The notes under the pieces: generated by a model | What the model was told of the DNA's origin: nothing | What the model saw: only the letters and a program-made list of their open reading frames with translations | The model's database searches: none | Shown: positions 41,443 through 49,067 of the stretch, piece by piece | Numbering within the stretch: the stretch's first letter is position 1 | Layout: every line of letters starts with the position of its first letter | NCBI GenBank assembly: GCA_015065805.1 | Contig: SVPN01000010.1 | Coordinates: forward strand, 1-49,159 | Source: Oscillospiraceae bacterium | GTDB taxonomy: Bacteria > Bacillota > Clostridia > Oscillospirales > Acutalibacteraceae | Direction of reading: 5' to 3' | DNA length: 49,159 nucleotides | Made by a program: the position numbers and the translations under genes

Positions 41443-42294
41443 ATGGCTGTCAGACTGATCGTGGATTCCGCATCGGACATTCTGCCTGAGGAGGCGCAAG
41501 CCCTCGGGATCGTGCATTTGCCGATGACGGTATATTTCGGCGAAACGGAATATGCCGATGCCGTGACATTGTCTCACCGCGGGTTTTATGAGCGGTTGAT
41601 CGAGAGTGATGTATTGCCGACTACGTGTCAGATTCCGCCGTCGGCGTTCGAGGCGGCGTTTGCTTCTGTTACACAAGCAGGGGATACCGCTGTTGTGGTG
41701 ACCATTTCGTCGAAGCTGTCAGGCACGTACCAGAGTGCGTGCATCGCTGCAGAGGAGTTCGACGGAGATGTTGTGGTGGTGGACAGTGAAAGCGTGTCGC
41801 TGGGTGAGCGAATCTTGGTGCAGTGCGCGCAGACGTACGTGGCGCAGGGGTTGTCGGCTCAGGAGATCAAGGCACGTCTTGATGAGGACAAGAAACATAT
41901 CCGCGTGATGGCGTTGGTCGATACGTTGGAATATCTCAAAAAAGGCGGACGCATTTCAGCTGCTACGGCGTTTGCGGGCGGGTTGCTGTCGATCAAACCG
42001 GTCGTGGGACTGGAAAACGGTGAGCTCGTTGCGATCGGAAAAGCACGCGGCTCCCGCCAGGGCAACAATCTGCTCAGAGAGCTGGTGCAAAAGGTCGGCA
42101 TTGATTTTGAAAAACCGCTCTGCCTTGCTTACAGCGGGCTGGATGATTCGCTTTTGAAAAAGTATATCGAAGACAGTAAAGAGCTGTGGCAGGACTATGA
42201 CGGCAAGTTGCCCATCGCCACTGTGGGATGTACGATCGGCGCTCACGTCGGTCCCGGTGCGGTGGCGGTCGCGTTTTTTGAACAGCATTCATAA
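41443..42294 (+). CDS. DegV family fatty-acid-binding protein
   Basis: DegV proteins bind a fatty acid and, as FakB, present it to the kinase FakA for phosphorylation and entry into phospholipids. The 283-residue product shows VDSASDI near residue 7, the lid and ligand-contact block TISSKLSGTYQSA near 86-98, DTLEYLKKGGRIS near 160-172, SIKPVVGLENGEL and the C-terminal GAHVGPGAVAVAF. GGGAGG lies before ATG 41443. No FakA kinase is in the window. It is co-oriented with and 18 bp from the MarR gene, which suggests regulation by a lipid signal. Confidence 0.92.
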   Translation: MAVRLIVDSASDILPEEAQALGIVHLPMTVYFGETEYADAVTLSHRGFYERLIESDVLPTTCQIPPSAFEAAFASVTQAGDTAVVVTISSKLSGTYQSACIAAEEFDGDVVVVDSESVSLGERILVQCAQTYVAQGLSAQEIKARLDEDKKHIRVMALVDTLEYLKKGGRISAATAFAGGLLSIKPVVGLENGELVAIGKARGSRQGNNLLRELVQKVGIDFEKPLCLAYSGLDDSLLKKYIEDSKELWQDYDGKLPIATVGCTIGAHVGPGAVAVAFFEQHS

Positions 42295-42300
42295 ATACAA

Positions 42301-42336
42301 AAAGGAAGCAAGCCCTGAAAAAGGCTTGCTTCCTTT
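42301..42336. terminator. Bidirectional terminator between degV and the glycosyltransferase
   Basis: AAAGGAAGCAAGCC (42301-42314) pairs with GGCTTGCTTCCTTT (42323-42336), a perfect 14-bp stem with an 8-nt loop. It separates convergent genes and is 3 bp from the minus-strand stop codon. Confidence 0.88.
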
Positions 42337-42339
42337 GGT

Positions 42340-43491
42340 TTACGGTTTGTTGCGGATCATTTCGTAACGGTCAGCGATCATCTGTCCGAAAAGCTCACGC
42401 TGTTCAAAGCGTTCGCGTACAAGCGCAACGCCGTTTTGTCCGAGTACGGATCGCTGTTCGGCGTTGCCGTACAACTGTTCCATCGCTTCCAGCAGGGCGG
42501 CTGTGTCAGCCTTGGGGATTGTCAAGCCGTTGTGTCCGTTTGTCACGGCATCGGTCGGGCCGGGGATGTCCGATACGATGACGGGAATCCCCATTGCCTG
42601 CGCCTCTATGACGGCACTGCCGAAGCCTTCACGGTAGCTCGGCAACACATATACATCGCTTGCGGCAAGATATTGCTCCACGTTATCCGTGTAGTCCGTG
42701 TAAACGATTCGTTCTTCGGTCTGAGACCGTTGATACAGATCGGCATCCAGCAACTGCGTTTTTTCGGTGTTGCCGACAAGGAGCAGATAGATGTCCTTGT
42801 GACGGTGAAGGAGCGTTTCGGAAGCCTCCAGCAATTCGTTGATGCCCTTGTCACGGGTGATACGCCCGACAAATACAAAGACAGTTGCCTCCTTAGGGAT
42901 ACCGTATTGTTGCCGTATCGTGTGGCGCCACAGCGGTTTTTGTGCGATATCGAATTTTGACAGATCGACACCGCGGGCACTGCCGAAGCCGATCACACCG
43001 CTTTTGTCTGCCGTGTACAGCCCTTCCTTGTGAGCGAAGTGCAGGTTTCCGAAGCTGTCCGGCTCAATTTTTGTGGAAAGGCGGCAGATCATTTTCTCGA
43101 ACTGCTTGAATACCCATCGCGCAATCCCGCGGAATCCGACATACGCGATGCCCCATTGACAGTAGAGACGGCACGGGATACCGGCTTTTTTGGCGGCAAC
43201 GGAAGCGTAGCAGGAGGCGTTCGGGGTGGAGTATTGCACCAGATCGAAGCGTTCCTTTTTGAAATAGGCAGTCATCTTTCGGATGGCTTTGAGTCCGTCC
43301 GCCGATATCCGTCGCTTCATCGGGATCGGTTTGAAATGGATGTAATCGGGGAGGGCGTCTGCAAACTCGGGATCGTCACTGCAGATAAAATGAATCTCAA
43401 AATCCCCGGTTTCATACAGCGCTTTGGCGAAGTCCAGCACAAAGCTTTTCAACGTGATCGATACCGTGGTAACAAAACACACCTTGTACAT
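42340..43491 (-). CDS. Glycosyltransferase family 4 (GT-B)
   Basis: This 383-residue enzyme transfers a sugar from a nucleotide donor, most likely to a lipid-linked surface glycan. The N-terminal Rossmann domain starts YKVCFVTTVSITLKSFV and the C-terminal donor domain has VFVGRITRDKGINELLEA, LLLVGN and the family's EGFGSAVIEAQAMGIPVIVS with the E-x7-E pair, followed by GPTDAV. GT4 enzymes retain the anomeric configuration. The sequence resembles EpsF/CapM-type capsule or exopolysaccharide transferases. GAAGGATAT gives a moderate ribosome binding site before ATG 43491. It stands alone, with its own promoter and terminator, 1.4 kb from the polysaccharide-type genes of the AT-rich end. Confidence 0.9.
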   Translation of the reverse strand: MYKVCFVTTVSITLKSFVLDFAKALYETGDFEIHFICSDDPEFADALPDYIHFKPIPMKRRISADGLKAIRKMTAYFKKERFDLVQYSTPNASCYASVAAKKAGIPCRLYCQWGIAYVGFRGIARWVFKQFEKMICRLSTKIEPDSFGNLHFAHKEGLYTADKSGVIGFGSARGVDLSKFDIAQKPLWRHTIRQQYGIPKEATVFVFVGRITRDKGINELLEASETLLHRHKDIYLLLVGNTEKTQLLDADLYQRSQTEERIVYTDYTDNVEQYLAASDVYVLPSYREGFGSAVIEAQAMGIPVIVSDIPGPTDAVTNGHNGLTIPKADTAALLEAMEQLYGNAEQRSVLGQNGVALVRERFEQRELFGQMIADRYEMIRNKP

Positions 43492-43524
43492 ATCCTTCAC
43501 CCGCCTTTTGCTCCGTTTTTTCAA

Positions 43525-43553
43525 AGTATACCATATAAAAGCGCCGGTGTCTA
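43525..43553 (-). promoter_or_regulatory. Promoter of the glycosyltransferase
   Basis: On the minus strand TAGACA (43548-43553), a 17-bp spacer and TATACT (43525-43530), about 35 bp before ATG 43491. It is divergent from the TraX-like gene promoter. Confidence 0.75.
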
Positions 43554-43574
43554 CCGAAAAATGGGAGAAGAGCG

Positions 43575-43603
43575 TTGCGCGCATTGCAGAAAAGTGCTAT
43601 ACT
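43575..43603 (+). promoter_or_regulatory. Promoter of the TraX-like gene
   Basis: TTGCGC (43575-43580), a 17-bp spacer and TATACT (43598-43603), about 20 bp before ATG 43624, so the leader is short. Confidence 0.65.
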
Positions 43604-43623
43604 TTTTTACGAGGGGTGAGAGG

Positions 43624-44358
43624 ATGAACAGACGGTTCGGCTTATCAGGATCTACGCTGAAGCTGTTGGCGTGCGCGTTTATGCTGATCGATCATATCGG
43701 AGCTAAGCTCTTGCCGCAGTATGCGATTTTGAGGCTTTTAGGGCGGCTGGCATTTCCGATATTCGCTTTTTGTATTGCAGAAGGCTGCCGTTATACGCGG
43801 CATAAGGGACGGCATTTGGCGCTGATCTTCGGCTTCGGCGCTGTGTGGGAAGGGATTCTGATTTGGTATTACGGCTCGTGGGAAGGGAACATCTTCCTGA
43901 CATTTTCTTTATCGGTGTTGCTGATCTATCTTTGGCAGTGGATCAAAAAGCAATGGTGCATCCGTGCGTGGTATGTGACGGGCGCGTTGCTGTTTTTGTA
44001 TGCGGGCGTACTGGTTGGAACGTTTTTCCTGGTTAAATATGTTCACGTGGAATACGGTATTTTCGGCGTGCTGAGTGCGGTGGCGGTGGCGTGCTTTGAC
44101 TATGACGACGGCAAAGCCCCGCACTTTATGCGCTGTGCGGATCATCTGCCCGTCAAGCTGCTGATGTTAGCGGCAATGCTCGTGTTGCTTGCATTGCCGT
44201 CTCTTGGCAAGACCGTGCAGATCTATGCACTGCTTGCAATCATTCCTCTGGCGTTTTATAACGGTACCGCCGGCAACCGCCGCCTGAAATACGCGTTTTA
44301 CATTTTCTACCCCGTCCACCTGGTGATCATCGGTCTGATACGCGAGTGGATGTATTGA
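43624..44358 (+). CDS. TraX family membrane protein
   Basis: The 244-residue protein has about eight membrane helices and the TraX family opening LKLLACAFMLIDHIGAKLLP near residues 11-30, with FPIFAFCIAEGCRYTRHKGRH shortly after. TraX of plasmid F acetylates pilin; chromosomal relatives in clostridia are acyltransferase-like membrane proteins of unknown substrate, perhaps acting on surface glycans or lipids. The DH in helix 1 and the H in the RH loop are candidate catalytic residues. GAGGGGTGAGAGG precedes ATG 43624. It is the last GC-rich gene before the AT-rich accessory region, and a strong hairpin terminator lies 470 bp downstream. Confidence 0.85.
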   Translation: MNRRFGLSGSTLKLLACAFMLIDHIGAKLLPQYAILRLLGRLAFPIFAFCIAEGCRYTRHKGRHLALIFGFGAVWEGILIWYYGSWEGNIFLTFSLSVLLIYLWQWIKKQWCIRAWYVTGALLFLYAGVLVGTFFLVKYVHVEYGIFGVLSAVAVACFDYDDGKAPHFMRCADHLPVKLLMLAAMLVLLALPSLGKTVQIYALLAIIPLAFYNGTAGNRRLKYAFYIFYPVHLVIIGLIREWMY

Positions 44359-44428
44359 AAACTTGTTGGATATACGATTTCTTTAGTAAACTTTCCGGTA
44401 TGTTTATGTTGACAGTAAGGGGAGTTAA

Positions 44429-44826
44429 TTGAAGATCAGCAAGTATACTGATTTCGTTATTCCAGCAGAATCGGTTTTCTTTTTCGGCGGAAACGATTAT
44501 GCAAGTACAAATAGATTCGGAAACGGATGAAAAGATGTTTCGCCTTCTCGTTGGTTCGTCGATTGCTCGCCGGATAATAGGAGTGAACATTTTATATACA
44601 TCGGAAGTAGAGGAGAATTATCGGGTTGCTTCCGAAAGAAGATGAAAGAATAAATATTTTCTTAATGAAGACAACCGGCACCGACGCTTTGTCTTTGCGA
44701 GGTATTTGACCCTGAATTTGATTTGCTGAAAATATCGATGAAATAGATACAGATATGTTTGGAGGGACTCTTACAGTTGTTTCTTGGAGACAGTTTTATA
44801 TTTTTTGTGAATATCTTTGTATATAA
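44429..44826 (+). other. AT-rich gap with possible decayed coding sequence
   Basis: The 566-bp stretch from 44359 to 44924 has no intact gene. Several short open segments with protein-like composition lie in different frames of the plus strand. One runs from TTG 44429 (KISKYTDFVIPAES), meets TGA at 44528, and continues (SPDNRSEHFIYIGSRGELS) to TAA 44651. Another frame follows from about 44649 (FLNEDNRHRRFVFARYL), and a third covers 44722-44826 (FGGTLTVVSWRQFYIF). This looks like a gene broken by a stop and frameshifts, but I recognise no family and it may be chance. The only intact short frame, 44499-44645 (48 codons), lacks a ribosome binding site. Confidence 0.3.
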
Positions 44827-44829
44827 TTG

Positions 44830-44895
44830 AAGAAGCCCAACGGAAACAAGTTTAATTTACTGCAAAACTTGTTTCTGTCAGACTTCTTTTCTGTT
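44830..44895. terminator. Long hairpin terminator
   Basis: A 24-nt arm (44830-44853) pairs with 44865-44888 with four imperfect positions, three of them G-U wobbles if read on the minus strand. On the plus strand TTTTCTGTTTT follows. It lies 29 bp beyond the stop of the minus-strand FrhB-like gene, so it can end that transcript too. Confidence 0.65.
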
Positions 44896-44924
44896 TTATT
44901 AAAATAAGCTAAACGAAATTACAT

Positions 44925-46100
44925 TCAGGAGGTAATACATGGACAGATGGATCTACAAAGTTGACAATTAGTGCATATGGATGTAGTAATGACAGGATAA
45001 ACGAATCCTTCGGAGTCGGTTTTAAGCGTGATGGCTTTTACAGGACAGATGTTGTAACAAGCAACACAACCGCAACAAGATTCTTTTTGGGTGTAAATGG
45101 TATGTTGAGTATAAGAAGTTAGGTCGCCAACAGATGTAGGTTTAAAAGGAAGTTTTGAATATAGTTTATTTATGATCCTATTTTTATACGTGGGAGTTGC
45201 TGCTTTTTCGATAAGAGTATCCAGGTTAGCACCTTTTTGAAGCTTTCTAAAAAACAAGGTGCGATAAAACGGCTTCTTTGCGGGGGATTGAAGAGAGGGG
45301 TTGGATATTAAAATATCCGAGTATTGAACAGGATATGTTTCCAGATATTTTTGAAGCTTTTCGAAGACCTGAACTCCTTTTTGAGAGCGCACTATCACAC
45401 AGGAAACGCCATGCTTTGAGGGGATATCGGGTCGTGTTTTGCTGATCCCCCAGAAATCACCTATTGTTATATCTGCGGCTTTATAGGATTCTTTTTTGCA
45501 TGTATAACAAGAATGTCGAAGGAACAAATTTGAAAGAAAACCCTTCATATAAGGTATGTTGTTTTGTTGTATAGTTAATGTTGTGCTGTCTGAAAATGAC
45601 AATTTCCAAGAATAACACCCGTAATCCCATCCCGAATCTTTGTTTCGCATATTGAGTTCAACACACGGGGGATTTGAAAAGCGCTTCATAAAATGTTGAA
45701 AAACAGTTTCGCTTGGTACACCGTGGCAAACAAAATCTAATAATAGAAGAGTATCGGTAGGGGTTTTGGTAAGTTCCAAATACTTTGCAAGCGCAGACAC
45801 TTGACAAGGAGTACCGCAAAACAAGACCGGGAGATGATTTTTTAAATCTTTTTTTATGTATAAAAATGTGTTATTCAATCGGCTTTGCACATATTTAGAA
45901 GTAAAACTTCGTTTGAGTGTATCTGATGAGGTGTAACGGTTAAATACAACTTGAAAGGAATCGTCATATTCCGAGGCATAAACAACGCCTCCGTTTTGTA
46001 TGAATTTCAGTGAAAGCAAAGGAAATAATCCTCCTGACGATCCGCTGTTTCGAATTGTCAGATCTTTTGCAAATGCAGCATAACATTTCATAAAAGCCAC
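44925..46100 (-). CDS. FrhB/FdhB-like Fe-S protein with C-terminal ferredoxin domain
   Basis: The 391-residue protein belongs to the coenzyme F420 hydrogenase/dehydrogenase beta-subunit-like group often found in polysaccharide loci. It has SGSSGGLFPLLS near residue 20, the SKYVQS element, LFCGTPCQVSAL near 95, DFVCHGVPSE, and YTCKKESYKAADITIGDFWG. In most such proteins a 2[4Fe-4S] ferredoxin domain comes first. Here it comes last: CCGCVACYNICPVKAI and CTNCQLCRSICP occupy the final 50 residues. The N terminus starts directly with the FrhB part. The protein is followed, 3 bp upstream in map terms, by polysaccharide pyruvyl transferase, a common partner. A flavin-dependent reduction in glycan modification is likely but unproven. 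Base composition is AT-rich. Confidence 0.85.
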   Translation of the reverse strand: MAFMKCYAAFAKDLTIRNSGSSGGLFPLLSLKFIQNGGVVYASEYDDSFQVVFNRYTSSDTLKRSFTSKYVQSRLNNTFLYIKKDLKNHLPVLFCGTPCQVSALAKYLELTKTPTDTLLLLDFVCHGVPSETVFQHFMKRFSNPPCVELNMRNKDSGWDYGCYSWKLSFSDSTTLTIQQNNIPYMKGFLSNLFLRHSCYTCKKESYKAADITIGDFWGISKTRPDIPSKHGVSCVIVRSQKGVQVFEKLQKYLETYPVQYSDILISNPSLQSPAKKPFYRTLFFRKLQKGANLDTLIEKAATPTYKNRIINKLYSKLPFKPTSVGDLTSYTQHTIYTQKESCCGCVACYNICPVKAITLKTDSEGFVYPVITTSICTNCQLCRSICPCITS

Positions 46101-46103
46101 TCC

Positions 46104-47222
46104 TTAATCGTCTCCTAAAACTTCATCCAGAAAACGATTCATCTTTTCTTTTTCGATCATTAAAACCGAAGGAATGTGGGATTGATCTTCATTTTTGATT
46201 GTTTTGATATGCTCATATATAGATTTGTCAATATTAGCATTATCGACATTGTAAAAGCGTCGGGGCAAACTGAAAGTATCTAAAACAGTAACAATTCGGG
46301 AGGACATGTTGTACATATTGTTTCTTTGAAATACAAGAAAACGCTTTTCAAAAATAAGTGAAAATGCTGTTCCGTGGAATGAGTCTGTGAAGATGAAATC
46401 GGCATTAGCAATAATATGAATGAATTCAGATGGACCAACATAATCAGAATAATTCCCGCTGATATCGACAACTTCTAGTTGGTTGTCTTTTGCGTATTGT
46501 TCGATGTGTATGCGCTGGGAGTTTGTGGGTTCATTAAGAAAATATGTAGCAACATATTTTCGGGGAAGAACGGTATGGGGCGGGCGAGAAACGGCGAGCC
46601 ATTTTTCCCTGCTTAGGAACAAGGTTGGATCTAATAAAAGAGTGCTTTCTCGTCCGGATAGATTAAAAATAAACTCCTGCATATCAGCTTCACGAACAGA
46701 GATTTTACCTATATGTTCAAAACCTTTTTTATAGGTGTTTTCATATTGGCTTGGGATTTGGATCGTTCCCATACTAGCAGAAAAAGAAAAAGTTTTGTCA
46801 GATGGCGCAAATTGCATAAAAAAGTAATCACGATTCTGAACAATAAAGGGGTTCCATATTTGATCACTTCCCACACAATAATAATCAAAATCGGAAACGT
46901 GATTTTGCATAGTTGTTGTTTTAAAAAAATATTTGTGATTTAAGTTTATATACTTGTCGTTGAACTCTTTACATAATAGCATTCGACGATTTCTTTTTAT
47001 GTGCTTTAAATACAATTTTGATGTAAGAATATTACTGACATAAAGAATGTTTGCAAGAGTGATTTTTGCCTTTTCAAGCAAGGTTGCATTTTCTTCCGCA
47101 GAACACCACAATAAACTGGATACACTGTGACCTCGTTCTTTTAGTATTTCTTGCACAGCATAATTCTGCAAACGGTTTCCGAGGTTTTTTATGCCGTTAA
47201 GGGTAATAATAGCAATTTTCAT
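46104..47222 (-). CDS. Polysaccharide pyruvyl transferase family protein
   Basis: This 372-residue protein belongs to the family that transfers a pyruvyl group from phosphoenolpyruvate to sugars as a ketal (CsaB, WcaK and EpsO relatives). Typical features are IAIITLNGIKNLGNRLQNYA at the N terminus, YCVGSDQIWNPF in the middle, LLDPTLFL, and the conserved TDSFHGTAFSLIF containing the family His. GAGGTGTTCAT precedes ATG 47222. The stop lies 3 bp before the FrhB-like start, so the two are translated from one transcript. This pairing recurs in gut clostridial and Bacteroides glycan loci and suggests joint modification of one surface polymer. Confidence 0.9.
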   Translation of the reverse strand: MKIAIITLNGIKNLGNRLQNYAVQEILKERGHSVSSLLWCSAEENATLLEKAKITLANILYVSNILTSKLYLKHIKRNRRMLLCKEFNDKYINLNHKYFFKTTTMQNHVSDFDYYCVGSDQIWNPFIVQNRDYFFMQFAPSDKTFSFSASMGTIQIPSQYENTYKKGFEHIGKISVREADMQEFIFNLSGRESTLLLDPTLFLSREKWLAVSRPPHTVLPRKYVATYFLNEPTNSQRIHIEQYAKDNQLEVVDISGNYSDYVGPSEFIHIIANADFIFTDSFHGTAFSLIFEKRFLVFQRNNMYNMSSRIVTVLDTFSLPRRFYNVDNANIDKSIYEHIKTIKNEDQSHIPSVLMIEKEKMNRFLDEVLGDD

Positions 47223-47318
47223 ATGAACACCTCATTTTTTGATTATATTCTTTCATTATTGATTACTATATATAGATTATACCATAACAAAAAGCATTTG
47301 TCAGCTTTTTGAGGAACA

Positions 47319-48443
47319 TTATGCCATAGGATCGTTTGGCTTTTCTATCATATCAAACAACTTGGTGATTGATGTAGAAATCATATTAACCAATGCATCT
47401 ATTTTTGTCCATTTAAAAAGGTATTTGCGCATCTGTTCAATCAAAGCACAAACAAGATAGATTAATATAGAAGATGCGATAATGAATAGAGGCAACAAAA
47501 TAGTACGTTGATCCAAAAAGCCAACAAAAGCATTTGCTAACAGTTTATCGAAAACTACAGGTTGGCAATGAATCAGATACACACCAAATGAGCAAGACGA
47601 GAGAAAAAGAATCCCCTTTTTGAATTGGTCCTTAATATGCATACGGACAAAGGCGTTTAAAAGGAATACGGAGGCAAGAACAATGGTCGGAGAAGTATAT
47701 GATATTAAGATAGCACTTCCTCTTCCTGCGTTTGTCAAAGAAGAAATGAGAAGTTTGCTACCGAATGTGATAAAAATACAAATAATATATCCGAGGAAGC
47801 TTTTTTGTGAAGACACCGTGTTCATAAGGTTGTGCTTAGCAATATATCCGCCGACTATGTACAGGATCGCCAACCACAAGAATGAATATCCCTCTGAAAG
47901 AGACGATATTTTGTCTTGCAACTGCGAAACGCAACAAAAGACAACAACAATCAATACAGCCGCTCTTTTAAGGATCGGTTTGGGCATATCTACGATCCGA
48001 TCCAAAATCGGCATAAAGAAAAACAGGCAAAAATATGCAGAAAAATACCAGTATCTTCCGAAAAGAGCGGGAACCAGAGACTTTGCAAAAAAAATAAGAT
48101 CAAAAGGGGTGTGTTGAATGATGTTCGTACACACACAAATAATAGTGAATAAAATACAATAAAAGAGAGCTTGGACAGACAAGGATACGATATTTTCCCA
48201 CTTATGTTTTGAGTGTATACCCAAATACCCCGAAATCAGGGCAAAACAGTTCACTGAACAGTAACACATAATTTCCAAAAACCAAACGAACTCCCCTTTT
48301 ATTGTTAGAGGAGTCGCTTTCCCTAACAGTCCTCCGTTACCTATCACATGAAGACAAACAATCATTAGCATAGAAATAAAACGCAAAAAATCCAGCCCGT
48401 AATGTCTTTCGGGTCTAGTGGGGTTGAGGGGGGGGTTACACAT
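47319..48443 (-). CDS. Acyltransferase 3 family membrane protein
   Basis: The 374-residue protein has about ten membrane helices and the acyltransferase 3 opening RHYGLDFLRFISMLMIVCLHVIG, where the LDFLR and catalytic His are typical. Members O-acetylate or succinylate surface polysaccharides, using acyl-CoA in the cytoplasm. Other landmarks are FALISGYLG in the helix 2 region, YWYFSAYFCLFFFMPIL and SFGVYLIHC near the C terminus. I chose ATG 48443, 8 nt after AAAGGA; upstream in-frame ATGs lie in the ribosome binding site or beyond. It is the first gene of the minus-strand glycan group. Base composition is AT-rich like its neighbours. Confidence 0.88.
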   Translation of the reverse strand: MCNPPLNPTRPERHYGLDFLRFISMLMIVCLHVIGNGGLLGKATPLTIKGEFVWFLEIMCYCSVNCFALISGYLGIHSKHKWENIVSLSVQALFYCILFTIICVCTNIIQHTPFDLIFFAKSLVPALFGRYWYFSAYFCLFFFMPILDRIVDMPKPILKRAAVLIVVVFCCVSQLQDKISSLSEGYSFLWLAILYIVGGYIAKHNLMNTVSSQKSFLGYIICIFITFGSKLLISSLTNAGRGSAILISYTSPTIVLASVFLLNAFVRMHIKDQFKKGILFLSSCSFGVYLIHCQPVVFDKLLANAFVGFLDQRTILLPLFIIASSILIYLVCALIEQMRKYLFKWTKIDALVNMISTSITKLFDMIEKPNDPMA

Positions 48444-48737
48444 AGAAAACATCCTTTCGGTCAAAAAAATCCGAACAAATACTCTGAACATATATAATGA
48501 TATCACAAGAAAATCCGTTTGTCATCCACAAATTATATTTGCATCTTGAAATGGAAAAATAAGCGTATACTTGCTCGCTTCGCTCGCGACACGCACGCGA
48601 CTTCTTCAACAGTCCCCCGGACTGCTGAAATTTGCTCCTAATGGAGCAAACCGGTCTGTTCAAGTCTCGACTGTACCAAAGAAAAAGAGAACCATACCTT
48701 TGAACAGGTCCAGTGAAAACGGACAATAGCAAAAAAG
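48444..48737. other. Intergenic region with two hairpins and the left IS junction
   Basis: No gene is supported here. The right half is GC-richer than its surroundings and holds two adjacent hairpins: TTCAACAGTCC with GGACTGCTGAA (48605-48615 with 48619-48629, one mismatch), and TTTGCTCC-TAAT-GGAGCAAA (48631-48650, perfect). A tRNA-3'-end-like string TTCAAGTCTCGACTGTACCA follows at 48659-48678 but does not fold as a T arm. The left end of the insertion sequence probably lies between about 48680 and 48720, where a short inverted pair GTCC/GGAC occurs. The exact terminal inverted repeat cannot be fixed without the right end. Confidence 0.5.
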
Positions 48738-48777
48738 AACCTCCTATGGTAGAATGAAAACACTACCATAGGAGGTT
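48738..48777 (+). promoter_or_regulatory. Hairpin sequestering the transposase ribosome binding site
   Basis: AACCTCCTATGGTAG (48738-48752) pairs perfectly over 15 bp with CTACCATAGGAGGTT (48763-48777). The right arm contains AGGAGG (48770-48775), 7 nt before the orfA ATG. A -10-like TAGAAT (48750-48755) at the top of the left arm would start RNA near 48762, after the left arm. Transcripts entering from outside would then fold and block translation, while native ones would not. Confidence 0.75.
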
Positions 48778-48782
48778 TTGCT

Positions 48783-49067
48783 ATGCCCAGAAAGTATGAA
48801 AAAGTAATAGAATTGCTGCCCATCATTAAGGAGATGGCTTCGCACGGAAAAACACAACAACAAATAGCAAACGAATTAGGTTTAGCGAACAAAAAGGTTG
48901 TTTGGAACCTGTTGTATCGAGAGCGACAAAAAGAAATACAGGGATTACCTAAGCATCGAAGTCGCAAACCAGCAAAAACTTTGCAGGAATATAAATACGA
49001 AAACAAGCGACTGAAAATGGAAAATGAGTTGTTGCGGGATTTTCTCTTGCTTACAGGAAGGAAGTGA
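48783..49067 (+). CDS. IS3-family transposase OrfA
   Basis: The 94-residue protein has the IS3 OrfA layout: an N-terminal helix-turn-helix (THGKTQQQIANELGLANKKVVWNLL-type sequence, about residues 20-45), a basic linker with PKHRSRKPAK, and a C-terminal leucine-zipper-like helix (YENKRLKMENELLRDFLLL). OrfA binds the IS ends and is part of the fused OrfAB transposase. Its AGGAGG is buried in a hairpin. OrfB follows in the -1 frame with a 4-nt overlap (GTGA), but I see no classical A-rich slippery run there. The element is AT-rich and lies at the edge of the accessory region. Confidence 0.85.
   Translation: MPRKYEKVIELLPIIKEMASHGKTQQQIANELGLANKKVVWNLLYRERQKEIQGLPKHRSRKPAKTLQEYKYENKRLKMENELLRDFLLLTGRK

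Noticed and set aside
44499..44645. Small 48-codon gene
   Set aside because: No ribosome binding site precedes its ATG, the product matches nothing I know, and a second frame over the same bases looks equally protein-like.
48640..48680. tRNA gene
   Set aside because: A TTCAAGT loop-like string and TACCA end are present, but the flanking bases do not pair as a T arm and no acceptor or anticodon stem can be found upstream.
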